Assembly: GCF_023283945.1 (NCBI RefSeq)
Contig: NZ_JAKIKW010000011.1
Location: 81,867 to 145,866, forward strand
Direction: 5' to 3'
From: Shewanella gelidimarina
Lineage (GTDB): Bacteria; Pseudomonadota; Gammaproteobacteria; Enterobacterales; Shewanellaceae
Length of the DNA stretch: 64,000 bases
A program made the translations under genes and the position numbers. The notes below the pieces were generated by a model. That model made no database searches, was not told where the DNA came from, and worked only from the letters and a program-made list of their open reading frames with translations. Shown piece after piece: positions 25,369-36,000 of the stretch; positions within the stretch are counted from its first letter, which is position 1, and every line of letters starts with the position of its first letter.

Positions 25369-26655
25369 TTAAACACCTAACTTATCGCGCATGGTGTAGT
25401 ACCACGCACCAATCGCACTGAAAGGCACTTGAAGCCTGTGCCCACCAGGGAATGGGTAATGCGGTAGCCCTGCAAAGGCATCGAATCGAGTCGCCTGACC
25501 ATTAATGGCTTCAGCCAAGATTTTACCCGCCAAATGAGTGTAGGTGACCCCATGCCCGCTGCAGCCTTGTGAGTAATAGATGTTGCTCCCAATGCGCCCA
25601 ACCTGAGGTAAGCGTGACAGCGTCAGCAAGAAGTTACCCGTCCAGGTATAGTCGATTTTAACATCTTTAAGTTGTGGGAATATTTTCAACATTTTAGGGG
25701 TAATAATCGACTTAATGTCTGCAGGATCGCGGGCGCCATACACCACGCCACCACCATAAATAAGACGGTTGTCGCCCGATAAGCGGAAGTAATCGAGTAG
25801 ATAATTACAATCTTCAACACAGTAATTTTGCGGCAGTAAGCTCTTTGCAAGTTCATCGCTAAGAGGTGCTGTGGTTATCACCTGCGTGCCACACGGCATC
25901 GCCTTGGCTTGCAGCTTGGGGATTAGACCGCCCAGATAGGCATTACCCGCTACCACCACAAATTTGGACTTCACACTGCCATGAGCCGTATGCACCACGG
26001 GATTATCGCCCTCTTCAACCTTAATGACCGCTGAGTCTTCATAGATCTTACCGCCCAAAGACTCCACCGCTTGGGCTTCACCTAGCGCTAAGTTCAGTGG
26101 ATGAATATGGCCACCACTCTTGTCGAGTAAACCACCAACATAAGCCTCAGTATTAACCACTTTACGGATATCATTTTTATCCAAAAGCTCAAGATGGTTC
26201 ATATGGCCATGTTTTTCCCACAGCGACTTTTGCGACTGTAGATGCCCCATCTGCTTGTCGTTGAGTGCCGCAAATACGCCACCATTTTGCAGATCGCACT
26301 GAATGTTATACTTGCTAATGCGCTCTTTAATAATACGCGCGCCTTCAAATGCCATCTCACCAAACAACTTGCCAGCATCTTTGCCGACCGTCTTCTCAAT
26401 AGAGTCGATATCTCGGCTAAAGCTATTCACTATCTGGCCACCATTTCGGCCCGACGCGCCCCAACCAATCCGAGCTGCTTCCAACACTGTGACGCTGTAC
26501 CCCATCTCTAATAGATGCAATGCGGTCGACAGACCAGTGTAACCGGCACCGATAATACAGATATCAGTGTCGATGTTGTCTTGTAGTTGTGCACGCTCTG
26601 TTTTGTCGTTGGCTGATGCCGCGTAATATGAATTTGCGTGTGGTGTACTGGTCAT
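25369..26655 (-). CDS. puuB: Gamma-glutamylputrescine oxidase, copy 1
   Basis: A FAD-dependent amine oxidase of 428 residues. The dinucleotide fold is seen in DICIIGAGYTGLSTALHLLE, and the family motif in GWGASGRNGGQ. The C-terminal YSQGCSGHGVTYTHLAGKI matches the second FAD-contact region of PuuB/GlpD-like oxidases. It oxidises gamma-glutamyl-putrescine to the aldehyde with release of ammonia and H2O2. I chose the ATG at 26655, with AGGCGGA upstream; an ATG at 26691, 12 codons earlier, is also possible. It follows the potI permease gene by 178 bases. A paralogue lies at 34557-35864. Confidence 0.85.
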   Translation of the reverse strand: MTSTPHANSYYAASANDKTERAQLQDNIDTDICIIGAGYTGLSTALHLLEMGYSVTVLEAARIGWGASGRNGGQIVNSFSRDIDSIEKTVGKDAGKLFGEMAFEGARIIKERISKYNIQCDLQNGGVFAALNDKQMGHLQSQKSLWEKHGHMNHLELLDKNDIRKVVNTEAYVGGLLDKSGGHIHPLNLALGEAQAVESLGGKIYEDSAVIKVEEGDNPVVHTAHGSVKSKFVVVAGNAYLGGLIPKLQAKAMPCGTQVITTAPLSDELAKSLLPQNYCVEDCNYLLDYFRLSGDNRLIYGGGVVYGARDPADIKSIITPKMLKIFPQLKDVKIDYTWTGNFLLTLSRLPQVGRIGSNIYYSQGCSGHGVTYTHLAGKILAEAINGQATRFDAFAGLPHYPFPGGHRLQVPFSAIGAWYYTMRDKLGV

Positions 26656-26833
26656 GGTTTCCGCCTGTCTTTCGTGACTAATTATTGACATAACTTCTGT
26701 CCTTTACGCTATAAAAGCGAATCTTTCGATCTCGGTAGATGTGCTGTTTAGCAACTCATCACCCTCTACATAGCTCTTCATCTTTTACCGCTGACAATGC
26801 AGATCACTGCTCTGCATTGTCATGGGTTGTTGG

Positions 26834-27649
26834 CTATCCAGAGCCTGCGCGTTGTTTGGCTTCGGCTCTGCGGGCAAAGTACCAAGAGACAAATGCAATT
26901 AGCGAGACAATAAGGATAATCAAGGTCGCTAATGCGTTGATCTTCGGCGACACCCCCATTCTTACAGAAGAGAACACCACCATAGGTAACGTCGTTGCAC
27001 CAGGGCCAGAGGCAAAGCTGGCGATCACTAAATCATCGAGTGATAAGCTGAACGATAATAACCAGCCCGCGACTATCGCTGGCGAGATCATCGGTACCGT
27101 GATCTGGAAGAACGTCATTAACGGCGTTGCACCCAAGTCCTGCGCAGCCTCTTCGATTGAACGGTCTATCTCACGGAGCCTCGCAGATACAACGACTGCA
27201 ACGTATGCCGCACAAAACGTCGAGTGAGCAATCCAGATGGTTAACATGCCACGTTCCGCTGGCCAACCTAGAAATTCAGCCATATGCACAAACAGCAACA
27301 GCAGTGACAAACCGGTGATCACTTCAGGCATCACCAATGGCGCAGTGATCATATTAGACAAGGTCAACTTGCCCCAGCCCCGCGCAAAACGCGTCATCAC
27401 AAATGCCGCCATAGTGCCAAGTATTACCGCCATCGTAGAGGCATAGAATGCCACTTGTAAGCTGGTACCTACCGCATCAAGGATCTGCTGATCGCGAAAC
27501 AGTTCGCCATACCATTTGACCGAAAAACCACCCCAAACCGTCACCAGTTTAGATTCGTTAAACGAGTAAAACACCAGAACAAACATAGGGGCATAGAGAA
27601 AGAACATTCCAGCCCATAGCATTACGGTAGAGAAACTTAACTTCTTCAT
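26834..27649 (-). CDS. potI: Putrescine ABC transporter permease
   Basis: A 271-residue inner-membrane permease with about six helices and the binding-protein-dependent transport loop EEAAQDLGATPLMTFFQITVP, which contacts the ATPase. It has the family N-terminus with MFVLVFYSFNESK and WYGELFRDQQIL. With PotH it forms the channel of the PotFGHI putrescine importer. It overlaps potH by four bases. Confidence 0.9.
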   Translation of the reverse strand: MKKLSFSTVMLWAGMFFLYAPMFVLVFYSFNESKLVTVWGGFSVKWYGELFRDQQILDAVGTSLQVAFYASTMAVILGTMAAFVMTRFARGWGKLTLSNMITAPLVMPEVITGLSLLLLFVHMAEFLGWPAERGMLTIWIAHSTFCAAYVAVVVSARLREIDRSIEEAAQDLGATPLMTFFQITVPMISPAIVAGWLLSFSLSLDDLVIASFASGPGATTLPMVVFSSVRMGVSPKINALATLIILIVSLIAFVSWYFARRAEAKQRAGSG

Positions 27650-28551
27650 GACCCTTTCTCCATTTCACGTGCCTGATAATGATGAAACAGCGTGATAGGG
27701 ATAATCAATAATCCTAACATTACCATCGCTAGCGCAGAGGCAACGGGCCAATCTCGGTTATTAAAGAACTCTTGCCATAGCACTTTACCTATCATCAAGG
27801 TATCTGGTCCCCCTAACAGTTCAGGGATAACAAACTCACCCACCACAGGAATAAACACCAACATAGAACCTGCAATGACGCCGCCCTTAGATAAAGGCAG
27901 TGTGATTTTCCAGAAGGTATTGAGGCTACGCGATCCGAGATCTGATGCGGCTTCCAATAAGCTCATATCAAGCTGCGATAAGGTCGCATACAGAGGTAAA
28001 ATCATAAACGGTAAGTAGGTATAGATAATGCCGATATACACCGCAATATTGGTGTTTAATATCTGCAGCGGCTCAGAGATAAGCCCCGTCCACATCAATA
28101 TGTTATTGATAACGCCATTGTTGCTCAAGATCCCCATCCACGCATAAACCCGGATAAGAAACGAGGTCCATGACGGCAGCATAACCAATAAAATCAGCAA
28201 GGTTTGGCTACTCTTTGGCGCTCTAGCAATGGCATAAGCCATCGGATAACCAATCAGCAAGCAACCAATGGTGGAAATGGCTGCCATCTTCAAGGAACTC
28301 AAATAAGCGTTGTAATACAGTGAGTCATCTAGAATTAGCAAATAATTGCCAAAATTGAGCATGATATTAAGCGATTCTTCAGCGTACTCTAATAGCGGTT
28401 CGTAGGGCGGTATCGCCATCAGTGGCGTAGAAAAACTTATCTTAAGTACAATCGCGAAGGGCAGTGCGAAAAACATTAGTAGCCAAAAATACGGGACACC
28501 GATGGTCCAGCATTGGCCTTTGGGTAATCGAAATTTTAACGGCTTTTTCAT
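27646..28551 (-). CDS. potH: Putrescine ABC transporter permease
   Basis: A 301-residue polytopic permease and partner of PotI, with the EAA loop LLEAASDLGSRSLNTFWKIT. I start at the ATG at 28551 (MKKPLKFRLPKGQ), which has AAGGAA upstream and lies after the potG stop. The longer in-frame reading would overlap potG and add a non-membrane leader. Confidence 0.9.
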   Translation of the reverse strand: MKKPLKFRLPKGQCWTIGVPYFWLLMFFALPFAIVLKISFSTPLMAIPPYEPLLEYAEESLNIMLNFGNYLLILDDSLYYNAYLSSLKMAAISTIGCLLIGYPMAYAIARAPKSSQTLLILLVMLPSWTSFLIRVYAWMGILSNNGVINNILMWTGLISEPLQILNTNIAVYIGIIYTYLPFMILPLYATLSQLDMSLLEAASDLGSRSLNTFWKITLPLSKGGVIAGSMLVFIPVVGEFVIPELLGGPDTLMIGKVLWQEFFNNRDWPVASALAMVMLGLLIIPITLFHHYQAREMEKGS

Positions 28552-28561
28552 GATCGATTCC

Positions 28562-29698
28562 TTATGATCTAAGGACCACTCCGCTGGTGGCCTCCCAGCT
28601 AATGAAAACCGCTTCTTCCCACGTTGGAGGGTCTGAACGACGTTCACGGTTAGTCATGATGGTTTGGATTAACTGCTTATTGGGTAGGCGGATGTAATAC
28701 ACCGAAATCCCTCCTAAATAGGCAATATCTTCAACCACACCGCTCGACCAGTTATACTCGCCTTCAGGTTGCTCGCGAGTAATACGGGTCTTTTCTGGAC
28801 GCACAGCAACCCAAACCTTTTTATCTTCTACGCTGGTTGATACCCCATGCTCAATAAATATTTTTTGCGCCATGCCTTGGCTTTCAATAATAATATGGTC
28901 AAATTTATCGACTGCAATCTCGCCTTCAAACAGATTTACGCTACCAATAAATTCAGCCACCATACGACTATTAGGGCTTTCATAAATATCGGTTGGTGAT
29001 CCCGTCTGTGCGATCCAACCATCATTCATAATCGAAATTCGGGCCGCCATCGTCATCGCTTCTTCTTGGTCGTGGGTCACCATCACACACGTCACCCCTA
29101 CAGCTTCAAGAATATCGACCACTTCGAGTTGCATCTGCGTACGCAACTTTTTATCGAGTGCGCCCATTGGCTCATCGAGTAGTAATAATTTAGGACGCTT
29201 AGCTAACGAGCGTGCTAACGCCACACGCTGACGCTGTCCACCCGATAATTGATTAGGTCTGCGTTTGGCATAAGCTTCCATATGGACTAGCTTTAGCATC
29301 TCTTGCACGCGCGCTTCAATGTCTGCTTTTGATAACTTGTCTTGCTTCAGTCCAAACGCAATATTCTGCGCCACGGACATATGTGGAAATAATGCATAAG
29401 ACTGGAACATCATGTTGATAGGTCGTTCATGTGGCGGCATATCAGTAATGTCTTCGCCATCAAGAAAAATACGCCCTTCAGACGGTTTTTCAAAGCCAGC
29501 AAGGATGCGAAGTAACGTTGATTTACCCGAGCCTGAACCACCTAATAGTGCAAAAATCTCGCCTTTTCTAATACTCAGTGACACATCATCTACTGCGCGC
29601 ACTTCGTCAAATAATTTACTGACTCGGTCGATCTGAAGTAGCACTTCTCCCTGCGTCTTTATAATCGGTTTATTGGTGACGCCCAAGGTACTAGCCAT
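28562..29698 (-). CDS. potG: Putrescine ABC transporter ATPase
   Basis: A 378-residue ABC ATPase: Walker A GGSGSGKST, signature LSGGQRQRVALARSL, Walker B LLLLDEPMGALD and the switch histidine in VTHDQEEA. A C-terminal TOBE-type domain follows (about 290-378). It powers uptake by PotHI. The start is the ATG at 29698, with GGAGAAG just upstream; an in-frame start 11 codons earlier is less likely. Confidence 0.92.
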   Translation of the reverse strand: MASTLGVTNKPIIKTQGEVLLQIDRVSKLFDEVRAVDDVSLSIRKGEIFALLGGSGSGKSTLLRILAGFEKPSEGRIFLDGEDITDMPPHERPINMMFQSYALFPHMSVAQNIAFGLKQDKLSKADIEARVQEMLKLVHMEAYAKRRPNQLSGGQRQRVALARSLAKRPKLLLLDEPMGALDKKLRTQMQLEVVDILEAVGVTCVMVTHDQEEAMTMAARISIMNDGWIAQTGSPTDIYESPNSRMVAEFIGSVNLFEGEIAVDKFDHIIIESQGMAQKIFIEHGVSTSVEDKKVWVAVRPEKTRITREQPEGEYNWSSGVVEDIAYLGGISVYYIRLPNKQLIQTIMTNRERRSDPPTWEEAVFISWEATSGVVLRS

Positions 29699-29772
29699 AT
29701 TACTTCTCCAACAGATACGCCTTAAGGTCAAAGGCTCATCTTTTAATATTGTGTCTATTTTTGCTGTTGATC

Positions 29773-29799
29773 AAAAAGGGCAAGGTAAACACCTTGCCC
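29773..29799 (-). terminator. Internal terminator between potF and potG
   Basis: On the minus strand, GGGCAAGGT and ACCTTGCCC (29791-29799 and 29778-29786) form a 9-bp stem with a 4-base loop followed by TTTTT. It lies directly after potF and so would make the binding protein more abundant than the membrane parts, a usual arrangement in ABC importers. Confidence 0.8.
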
Positions 29800-29808
29800 A
29801 AATTCTGA

Positions 29809-30921
<1,113 letters not shown>

Positions 30922-31175
30922 TTAGCGTAGCAGCAGATAAACCGCTTCTGCTGTTGCTGCATTGTGTTGCCGATTTATCGGCTTTAGTTCTTATTGTTGA
31001 CCAATGCTACACCTGAAAAACGGCATCGGCAGTGCGTACTGCTTTAGCTTTCATATAGATATCGCCCTTATTAAGCACTATCTATATGAATGACTCCTTT
31101 GTATCTGTTGATATGTTTTTACTCAGAAACGCCGCTGGTATCAATCCCCAAAATCAACACCAGCAACCACTGTGT

Positions 31176-32525
31176 CTAAACGGTTAGCAGTAGGAATTTA
31201 CGTTCCCAAGAGCTAATCACTTGGCGATAATTTTCTAAATCTGCTTGCTTCACCGCAACATAACCATTGGTGAAAGTCTCACCTAAGTACTCACGACAAG
31301 CGGAGCTTTCAGCCATCACAGCCAGTGCTTCTTCAAGCGTTAACGGCAGTGTAATTCCGCTGCGCGTTTCATTGGCTCGACCTTGTACTGGAGTCGAAGG
31401 CTTAACGTTTTCAACCATGCCCATATAACCACACAGTAAGCTCGCCGCTATTGACAGGTAGCTGTTGGTATCGGCGCCTGCTATACGGTTTTCAACACGC
31501 AGGTTTTGCGGAGAAGATTCTGGAATGCGTAGACCACAAGTGCGGTTTTCTTCGCCCCATTCCAAGTTAACCGGTGCTGAAGTCCCCGGTAGAAAACGAC
31601 GGAATGAGTTAACATTGGGTGCAAATAAGGGCAGTAACTCAGGAATGAATTTCTGTAGGCCACCAATGTAGCTGTAAAACAGTGGGCCTTTAGTGCCATC
31701 TTCATTACTGAAGATATTTTTACCCGACTTAATATCAATGATGCTTTGATGCAAATGCATCGCACTGCCAGGCTCATTAGTGATAGGTTTTGCCATAAAT
31801 GTAGCGCAAACTTTGTGCTTAAGTGCCGCTTCACGCAATGTACGTTTAAATACAAACACCTGATCGGCAAGCGACAGAGCATCACCATGAGAGAAGTTAA
31901 TCTCCATTTGAGCGGTACCCTCTTCATGGATCAAGGTATCAATATCTAACCCTTGGATCTCACACCAATCATACATATCTTCAAATAACGGATCGTATTC
32001 ATTCGCAGCATCAATTGAAAAAGACTGACGTCCTGATTCTTGACGACCTGAGCGGCCAATAGGCGGAATAAGCGCTTGATCTGGATCTTCATTAATACGA
32101 GTAAGATAGAATTCCATCTCTGGAGCAACAACAGGCTTCCAGCCTTTCTCTTCGTATAACTTGAGTACTTTTTTAAGTAGGTTACGCGGCGATAACTCAA
32201 TAGGGTTGCCCATTTTGTCGTACGTATCATGGATAACCTGCGCGGTAGCTTCGATAGTCCAAGGCAGTTTAAAAACCGCATTTTCATCAGGAACACAAAC
32301 GAAGTCGATATCGGCTGCATCTAATAAAGCGTCATAGGAGGCATCATCAACATAGTCACCCGTCACCGTCTGTAGCAACACGCTTTCTGGTAATCGCATG
32401 CCTTTTTCATCAATAAACTTAGCAACCGGAGCAATCTTGCCTCTGGCAATACCGGTCATATCACAGACAACACATTCTACTTCAGTGATCTTTTCGTCTT
32501 TTAAATAGCTAATTAACTTTTTCAT
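31176..32525 (-). CDS. puuA: Gamma-glutamylputrescine synthetase
   Basis: A 449-residue enzyme of the glutamine synthetase fold. It has VVCDMTGIARGKIAP near the start, the metal-site stretch PEMEFYL, HEEGTAQMEINFSHGDAL, AMHLHQSI and the C-terminal NRIAGADTNSYLSIAASL. It joins glutamate to putrescine with ATP, the first step of the Puu pathway. The gene ends 2 bases from puuD, which is read first. Length and motifs agree with PuuA and not with nitrogen-assimilating GlnA. Confidence 0.9.
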   Translation of the reverse strand: MKKLISYLKDEKITEVECVVCDMTGIARGKIAPVAKFIDEKGMRLPESVLLQTVTGDYVDDASYDALLDAADIDFVCVPDENAVFKLPWTIEATAQVIHDTYDKMGNPIELSPRNLLKKVLKLYEEKGWKPVVAPEMEFYLTRINEDPDQALIPPIGRSGRQESGRQSFSIDAANEYDPLFEDMYDWCEIQGLDIDTLIHEEGTAQMEINFSHGDALSLADQVFVFKRTLREAALKHKVCATFMAKPITNEPGSAMHLHQSIIDIKSGKNIFSNEDGTKGPLFYSYIGGLQKFIPELLPLFAPNVNSFRRFLPGTSAPVNLEWGEENRTCGLRIPESSPQNLRVENRIAGADTNSYLSIAASLLCGYMGMVENVKPSTPVQGRANETRSGITLPLTLEEALAVMAESSACREYLGETFTNGYVAVKQADLENYRQVISSWERKFLLLTV

Positions 32526-32527
32526 TA

Positions 32528-33289
32528 TTATTTTACTCTACTGGCTGCACGGCGCTGGCAAGCCTGACTAAAGGCCTTAAACATTGCGGTATAAAATGTG
32601 TTATCTAACACTTTCCACTCTGGATGCCACTGAACGCCTAATGCGAAATTTTTCGCGTCTTTAACAGAAAATGCTTCTATTAAACCATCATTTGAATACG
32701 CTTCTGGCCGCAACCCAACACCCAAGCGATCAACGCCTTGTGTGTGCACAGAGTTCACCTCTGCGGAGCTGCGGCCCCATGCATCGTGAAGCAACCCCCC
32801 AGGTTCTATTTGAACCTCATGCGAAATACCGTATTGCTCTTCAACAGGCGCAGTTTTATCTTCGCGATGTTCAATAAAGCCGCCGACTTCGTGCAGTTTT
32901 TGATGCAAGCTGCCACCAAATGCCACATTCATCTCTTGAAAACCACGGCAAATACCCAGTACTGGAACTCCAGCTTTAATTGCCGCATGAATTAACGGTA
33001 AGGTGGTAGCGTCTCGTTTTGGATCATGATGGCTTCCCGCTTCACTTGCAGGGCCATCAAAATGATGGGGTTCAATATTAGAGGGGGAACCTGTAAATAA
33101 AATGCCGTCTAACCGTGATAACACGGTTTCTGCAGGGCAATGGCCCAGTGCAGGAATAATTAATGGCCATGATTGCGTTGCATCAGCAATCGCTAATAAG
33201 TATTTTTCGCCAACAATGTTAAATGGATGCAATCCCAATTGCTGATTGCATGCCGTCACACCGACTACCGCGAGCCCTTCTTCCAACAT
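32528..33289 (-). CDS. puuD: Gamma-glutamyl-GABA hydrolase
   Basis: A 253-residue class I amidotransferase-like hydrolase. The nucleophile is the Cys in VLGICRGFQEMNV, and the His and Glu are in LGVQWHPEWK. It releases GABA and glutamate from gamma-glutamyl-GABA, the last step of the glutamylated route. It is the first gene of the puuD-puuA unit, with a PuuR-like site about 80 bases upstream. Confidence 0.9.
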   Translation of the reverse strand: MLEEGLAVVGVTACNQQLGLHPFNIVGEKYLLAIADATQSWPLIIPALGHCPAETVLSRLDGILFTGSPSNIEPHHFDGPASEAGSHHDPKRDATTLPLIHAAIKAGVPVLGICRGFQEMNVAFGGSLHQKLHEVGGFIEHREDKTAPVEEQYGISHEVQIEPGGLLHDAWGRSSAEVNSVHTQGVDRLGVGLRPEAYSNDGLIEAFSVKDAKNFALGVQWHPEWKVLDNTFYTAMFKAFSQACQRRAASRVK

Positions 33290-33760
33290 ATAACACCTTC
33301 AATCCTTCGTATTCAGAGTTTTTTCAATGGTTTTTATAATAGTTTTCATCTTGATTTACGAAATCATTTAATAATGAACAGTCACAACCCAAACGTTCAT
33401 TTTTTCACACACTACACTTAATTTACAAACTAGGCAAGATCTTAACAGGAAGGAATGAAAATAATCATTAAGTAAAAATAGCGATCCATTTAAAACAATA
33501 ACTTAGACTAACTTATGGTTATTTAGCGGACATATTCACAAGTTGTATCAGCAATACTTGAGCACTTTAGTCGTGTTTAATGTTATTGACACAGCTCACA
33601 CTAAAATTAAAGCTTTGCTTTATATTATTTACACGAATGACAGCCATTATCATCAAAATAGAGCCGCGTTAGCACGAAGAACAGAAATTTAGGCATAAAA
33701 AAGCCCTAGCAACCAGATTATGAATCTAGCGACTAAGGCGGGTATTACATAGGTAGCAGT
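33290..33760. other. Regulatory region between puuD and puuR
   Basis: These 471 bases hold the promoter of puuD-puuA and a PuuR-like operator (33366-33380). An AAAAAAGCCC stretch with a weak partner near 33695-33740 could be a poor terminator for puuR. No gene is visible. Confidence 0.5.
33366..33380 (+). promoter_or_regulatory. PuuR-like operator upstream of puuD-puuA
   Basis: ATTTAATAATGAACA closely resembles the E. coli PuuR recognition sequence AAAATATAATGAACA as I recall it. It lies 77 bases before the puuD start. The same AATAATGAACA core is found at two other polyamine promoters in the window. Confidence 0.6.
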
Positions 33761-34309
33761 CTAGAAATTTGCGGGGGTGGTGGCACTCACAATGCGACAC
33801 GGTGCATCAAAAGGATTACGAAAACGATGGGGTAACTCACTATTGAAATAGTAACTGTCGCCTTCGCAAAGCTCAAATACCTCTTCGCCCACAGTCAATT
33901 CGAGTTTACCTTCAATCACCATTGCCGCTTCTTGACCTTCGTGCTTAAGCATCTCTATCCCGGTGTCTGCACCTGGTGGATAGGTCTCGCTCATGACAGA
34001 CATTGCGCGGTTAGGAAAGTCTCGACCAATCAATTTAAAGTCTAAAACGCCATCACCAATATCCAGCAATTCATCGCTACGATAAACCACCTTTTGCTCG
34101 CTTGCAGTCTCATCTTCTATTGAAAAAAATTCCACCAATGACAATGGCAATCCTGATAGGACCTTTTTCAATGAGCTGACTGACGGGCTGACACTATTCT
34201 TCTCAATCATAGAGATGGTGCTGTTAGTCACGCCAGCACGCTTGGCAAGTTCACGCTGTGATAAGCCTTTTGATTTTCTGACCGTTTTAAGGTTTGCTCC
34301 AATATCCAA
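33761..34309 (-). CDS. puuR: Polyamine-responsive repressor
   Basis: A 182-residue XRE-cupin regulator: an N-terminal helix-turn-helix (LKTVRKSKGLSQRELAKRAG...SMIEKN) and a C-terminal cupin (LELTVGEEVFELCEGDSYYF...HRFRN). It represses puu genes until putrescine is present. The start is TTG at 34309, with AGGGGAAAG upstream, giving a length like that of E. coli PuuR (185). A longer reading from an ATG at 34387 adds a Cys-rich leader with no counterpart. It is divergent from the second puuB, with a PuuR-like site between them. Confidence 0.85.
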   Translation of the reverse strand: MDIGANLKTVRKSKGLSQRELAKRAGVTNSTISMIEKNSVSPSVSSLKKVLSGLPLSLVEFFSIEDETASEQKVVYRSDELLDIGDGVLDFKLIGRDFPNRAMSVMSETYPPGADTGIEMLKHEGQEAAMVIEGKLELTVGEEVFELCEGDSYYFNSELPHRFRNPFDAPCRIVSATTPANF

Positions 34310-34461
34310 ATTCTTTCCCCTAATTGAAGTTGTCGTTCTATGCCTCCAACAACATGCAGAACAATAAAACGCACCGATTCGCTCCATAACAATATTGGCT
34401 AATTCAAGTAAACATTGCCTATTCTGTCGCGCTAGGTTTGTATTCTACAGGAAAGCGTGTT

Positions 34462-34475
34462 AAAAATAATGAACA
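34462..34475 (+). promoter_or_regulatory. PuuR-like operator between puuR and puuB copy 2
   Basis: AAAAATAATGAACA, the second occurrence of the PuuR-like core, lies in the 247-base gap between puuR and the second puuB. This suits autoregulation together with control of the oxidase. Confidence 0.6.
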
Positions 34476-34556
34476 TCTGTAAATAATTTATTCATATTCT
34501 CTTGAGTATACTGTCACAAGTCCAATTTACAATAAAAACAAATATTTGGAGTAACG

Positions 34557-35864
34557 ATGTCAACTAAAAGCCCGGTGCATAGCGAGCAATATCCCGCCTC
34601 ATACTACTTTTCAACAGCAAATGAGTTACACCAATCGCCTCGATTAGAGGAGGTGTTAGATGTTGACGTATGTGTTGTGGGTGGCGGCTTTAGTGGCTTA
34701 AATACCGCAATTGAATTGGCTCAAAAAGGCTTTTCGGTGGCGCTGTTAGAAGCCAAAAGGATTGGCTGGGGCGCATCGGGACGTAACGGCGGCGAGCTCA
34801 TTAGAGGCATTGGTCATAATATTGAACAGTTTGAAAACATTATTGGCCGCGAAGGCGTTAATGCCATTGAGCAGATGGGCTTTGAAGCAGTCGATATCGT
34901 TAGGCAACGGGTAAAAGAGCACAATATCGACTGTAACTTACAGATGGGTTATTGCGACTTGGCGATCAAGCCAAAACATATGCGAGAGCTTGAAGAGGAC
35001 TTAGAGCATCTCAATAAGATTGGCTACGGCCACAACATGACTCTGCTCGACAAGTCTCGGGTTGGCGAAGTGGTCGGCTCTGACTTTTATCATGGTGCAT
35101 TGGTCGACATGGCAAGTGGGCACTTACACCCGCTTAACTTAGCGTTGGGCGAAGCCAAAGTAGCTCGTAGCTTAGGCGTGAAAATGTATGAATATAGCGC
35201 CGCTGAGAAAATTATCAAGGGTGATAAGCCTAAGGTGATCACCGCACATGGTGAAGTAAACTGTCAATACTTAGTACTGGCTGGCAACGCCTATCTTGGT
35301 CATAAGCTTGAAAGTGATATTGGTGGAAAAGTACTGCCTGCAGGCACCTATATTCTTGCTACTGAGCCACTAACCCAAGAGCAGTGCGATAGCATCATTC
35401 CAAAGAATATGGCGTTTGCCGATCTCAGAGTCGACCTCGACTACTACCACCTATCGGAAGATAACCGCTTACTCTTTGGTGGCTTATGTACCTACTCAGG
35501 TAAAGATCCTAAAGATATTGAAGCCGCGTTGCGTCCTAACCTTGAAAAGGTATTCCCGCAATTAAAAGGCATTCGTATCGATTATGAATGGGGCGGCATG
35601 ATAGGCATTGGTGCCAACCGCTTGCCTCAGATTGGCCGATTACCCGATGCGAAAAATGTGTTTTATGCGCAGGCTTATGCTGGACATGGCGTGAATGCCA
35701 CTCATATGGCAGCCAAACTGATTGCCGAAGCGATCAGTACCCAAGCAGAACGCTTCGATATCTTCGCCCAAATCCCTCACATGACTTTTCCAGGCGGGCC
35801 ACACTTACGCTCACCTCTGCTTGCCATGGGCATGCTTTACCACCGATTTAAAGACATTTTTTAA
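34557..35864 (+). CDS. puuB: Gamma-glutamylputrescine oxidase-like, copy 2
   Basis: A 435-residue paralogue of the enzyme at 25369-26655, with the same FAD fold (DVCVVGGGFSGLNTAIELA), GWGASGRNGGE and C-terminal YAQAYAGHGVNATHMAAKL. The two copies differ clearly in sequence, so they are not a recent duplication and may handle different glutamylated amines, for instance those from putrescine and diaminopropane. GGAG lies just before the ATG, and a terminator follows the stop. Confidence 0.82.
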   Translation: MSTKSPVHSEQYPASYYFSTANELHQSPRLEEVLDVDVCVVGGGFSGLNTAIELAQKGFSVALLEAKRIGWGASGRNGGELIRGIGHNIEQFENIIGREGVNAIEQMGFEAVDIVRQRVKEHNIDCNLQMGYCDLAIKPKHMRELEEDLEHLNKIGYGHNMTLLDKSRVGEVVGSDFYHGALVDMASGHLHPLNLALGEAKVARSLGVKMYEYSAAEKIIKGDKPKVITAHGEVNCQYLVLAGNAYLGHKLESDIGGKVLPAGTYILATEPLTQEQCDSIIPKNMAFADLRVDLDYYHLSEDNRLLFGGLCTYSGKDPKDIEAALRPNLEKVFPQLKGIRIDYEWGGMIGIGANRLPQIGRLPDAKNVFYAQAYAGHGVNATHMAAKLIAEAISTQAERFDIFAQIPHMTFPGGPHLRSPLLAMGMLYHRFKDIF

Positions 35865-35885
35865 GCAGTATTGCCTATTGATATA

Positions 35886-35908
35886 AAAAGCGGACTGAGT
35901 CCGCTTTT
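35886..35908. terminator. Terminator after the second puuB
   Basis: AAAAGCGGA (35886-35894) pairs with TCCGCTTTT (35900-35908) around CTGAG, with a further T-run on the plus strand. It ends the puuB transcript and may also act on the convergent cold-shock-domain gene. Confidence 0.8.
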
Positions 35909-36000
35909 ACTTTTTACGCTACGGCAAACGAATAACGTGATTAGGGCGAGGTGGCCAAGCAGCCCAGCTTGTATGATCTCTTATTGTTGCGATGCTTTAA

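Noticed and set aside
26739..27227. 162-residue plus-strand ORF opposite potI
   Set aside because: It is antisense to a clear permease gene and lacks a promoter or ribosome binding site; its residues reflect the codons of the other strand.
27692..28018. 108-residue plus-strand ORF opposite potH
   Set aside because: It is antisense to a conserved gene and no feature supports translation.
33695..33740. Terminator after puuR
   Set aside because: The A-rich side is clear, but the opposite arm pairs poorly, so I do not call it.
34310..34387. Longer puuR start
   Set aside because: It would add 26 residues with three cysteines that PuuR lacks, while the TTG at 34309 has a good ribosome binding site and gives the family's length.
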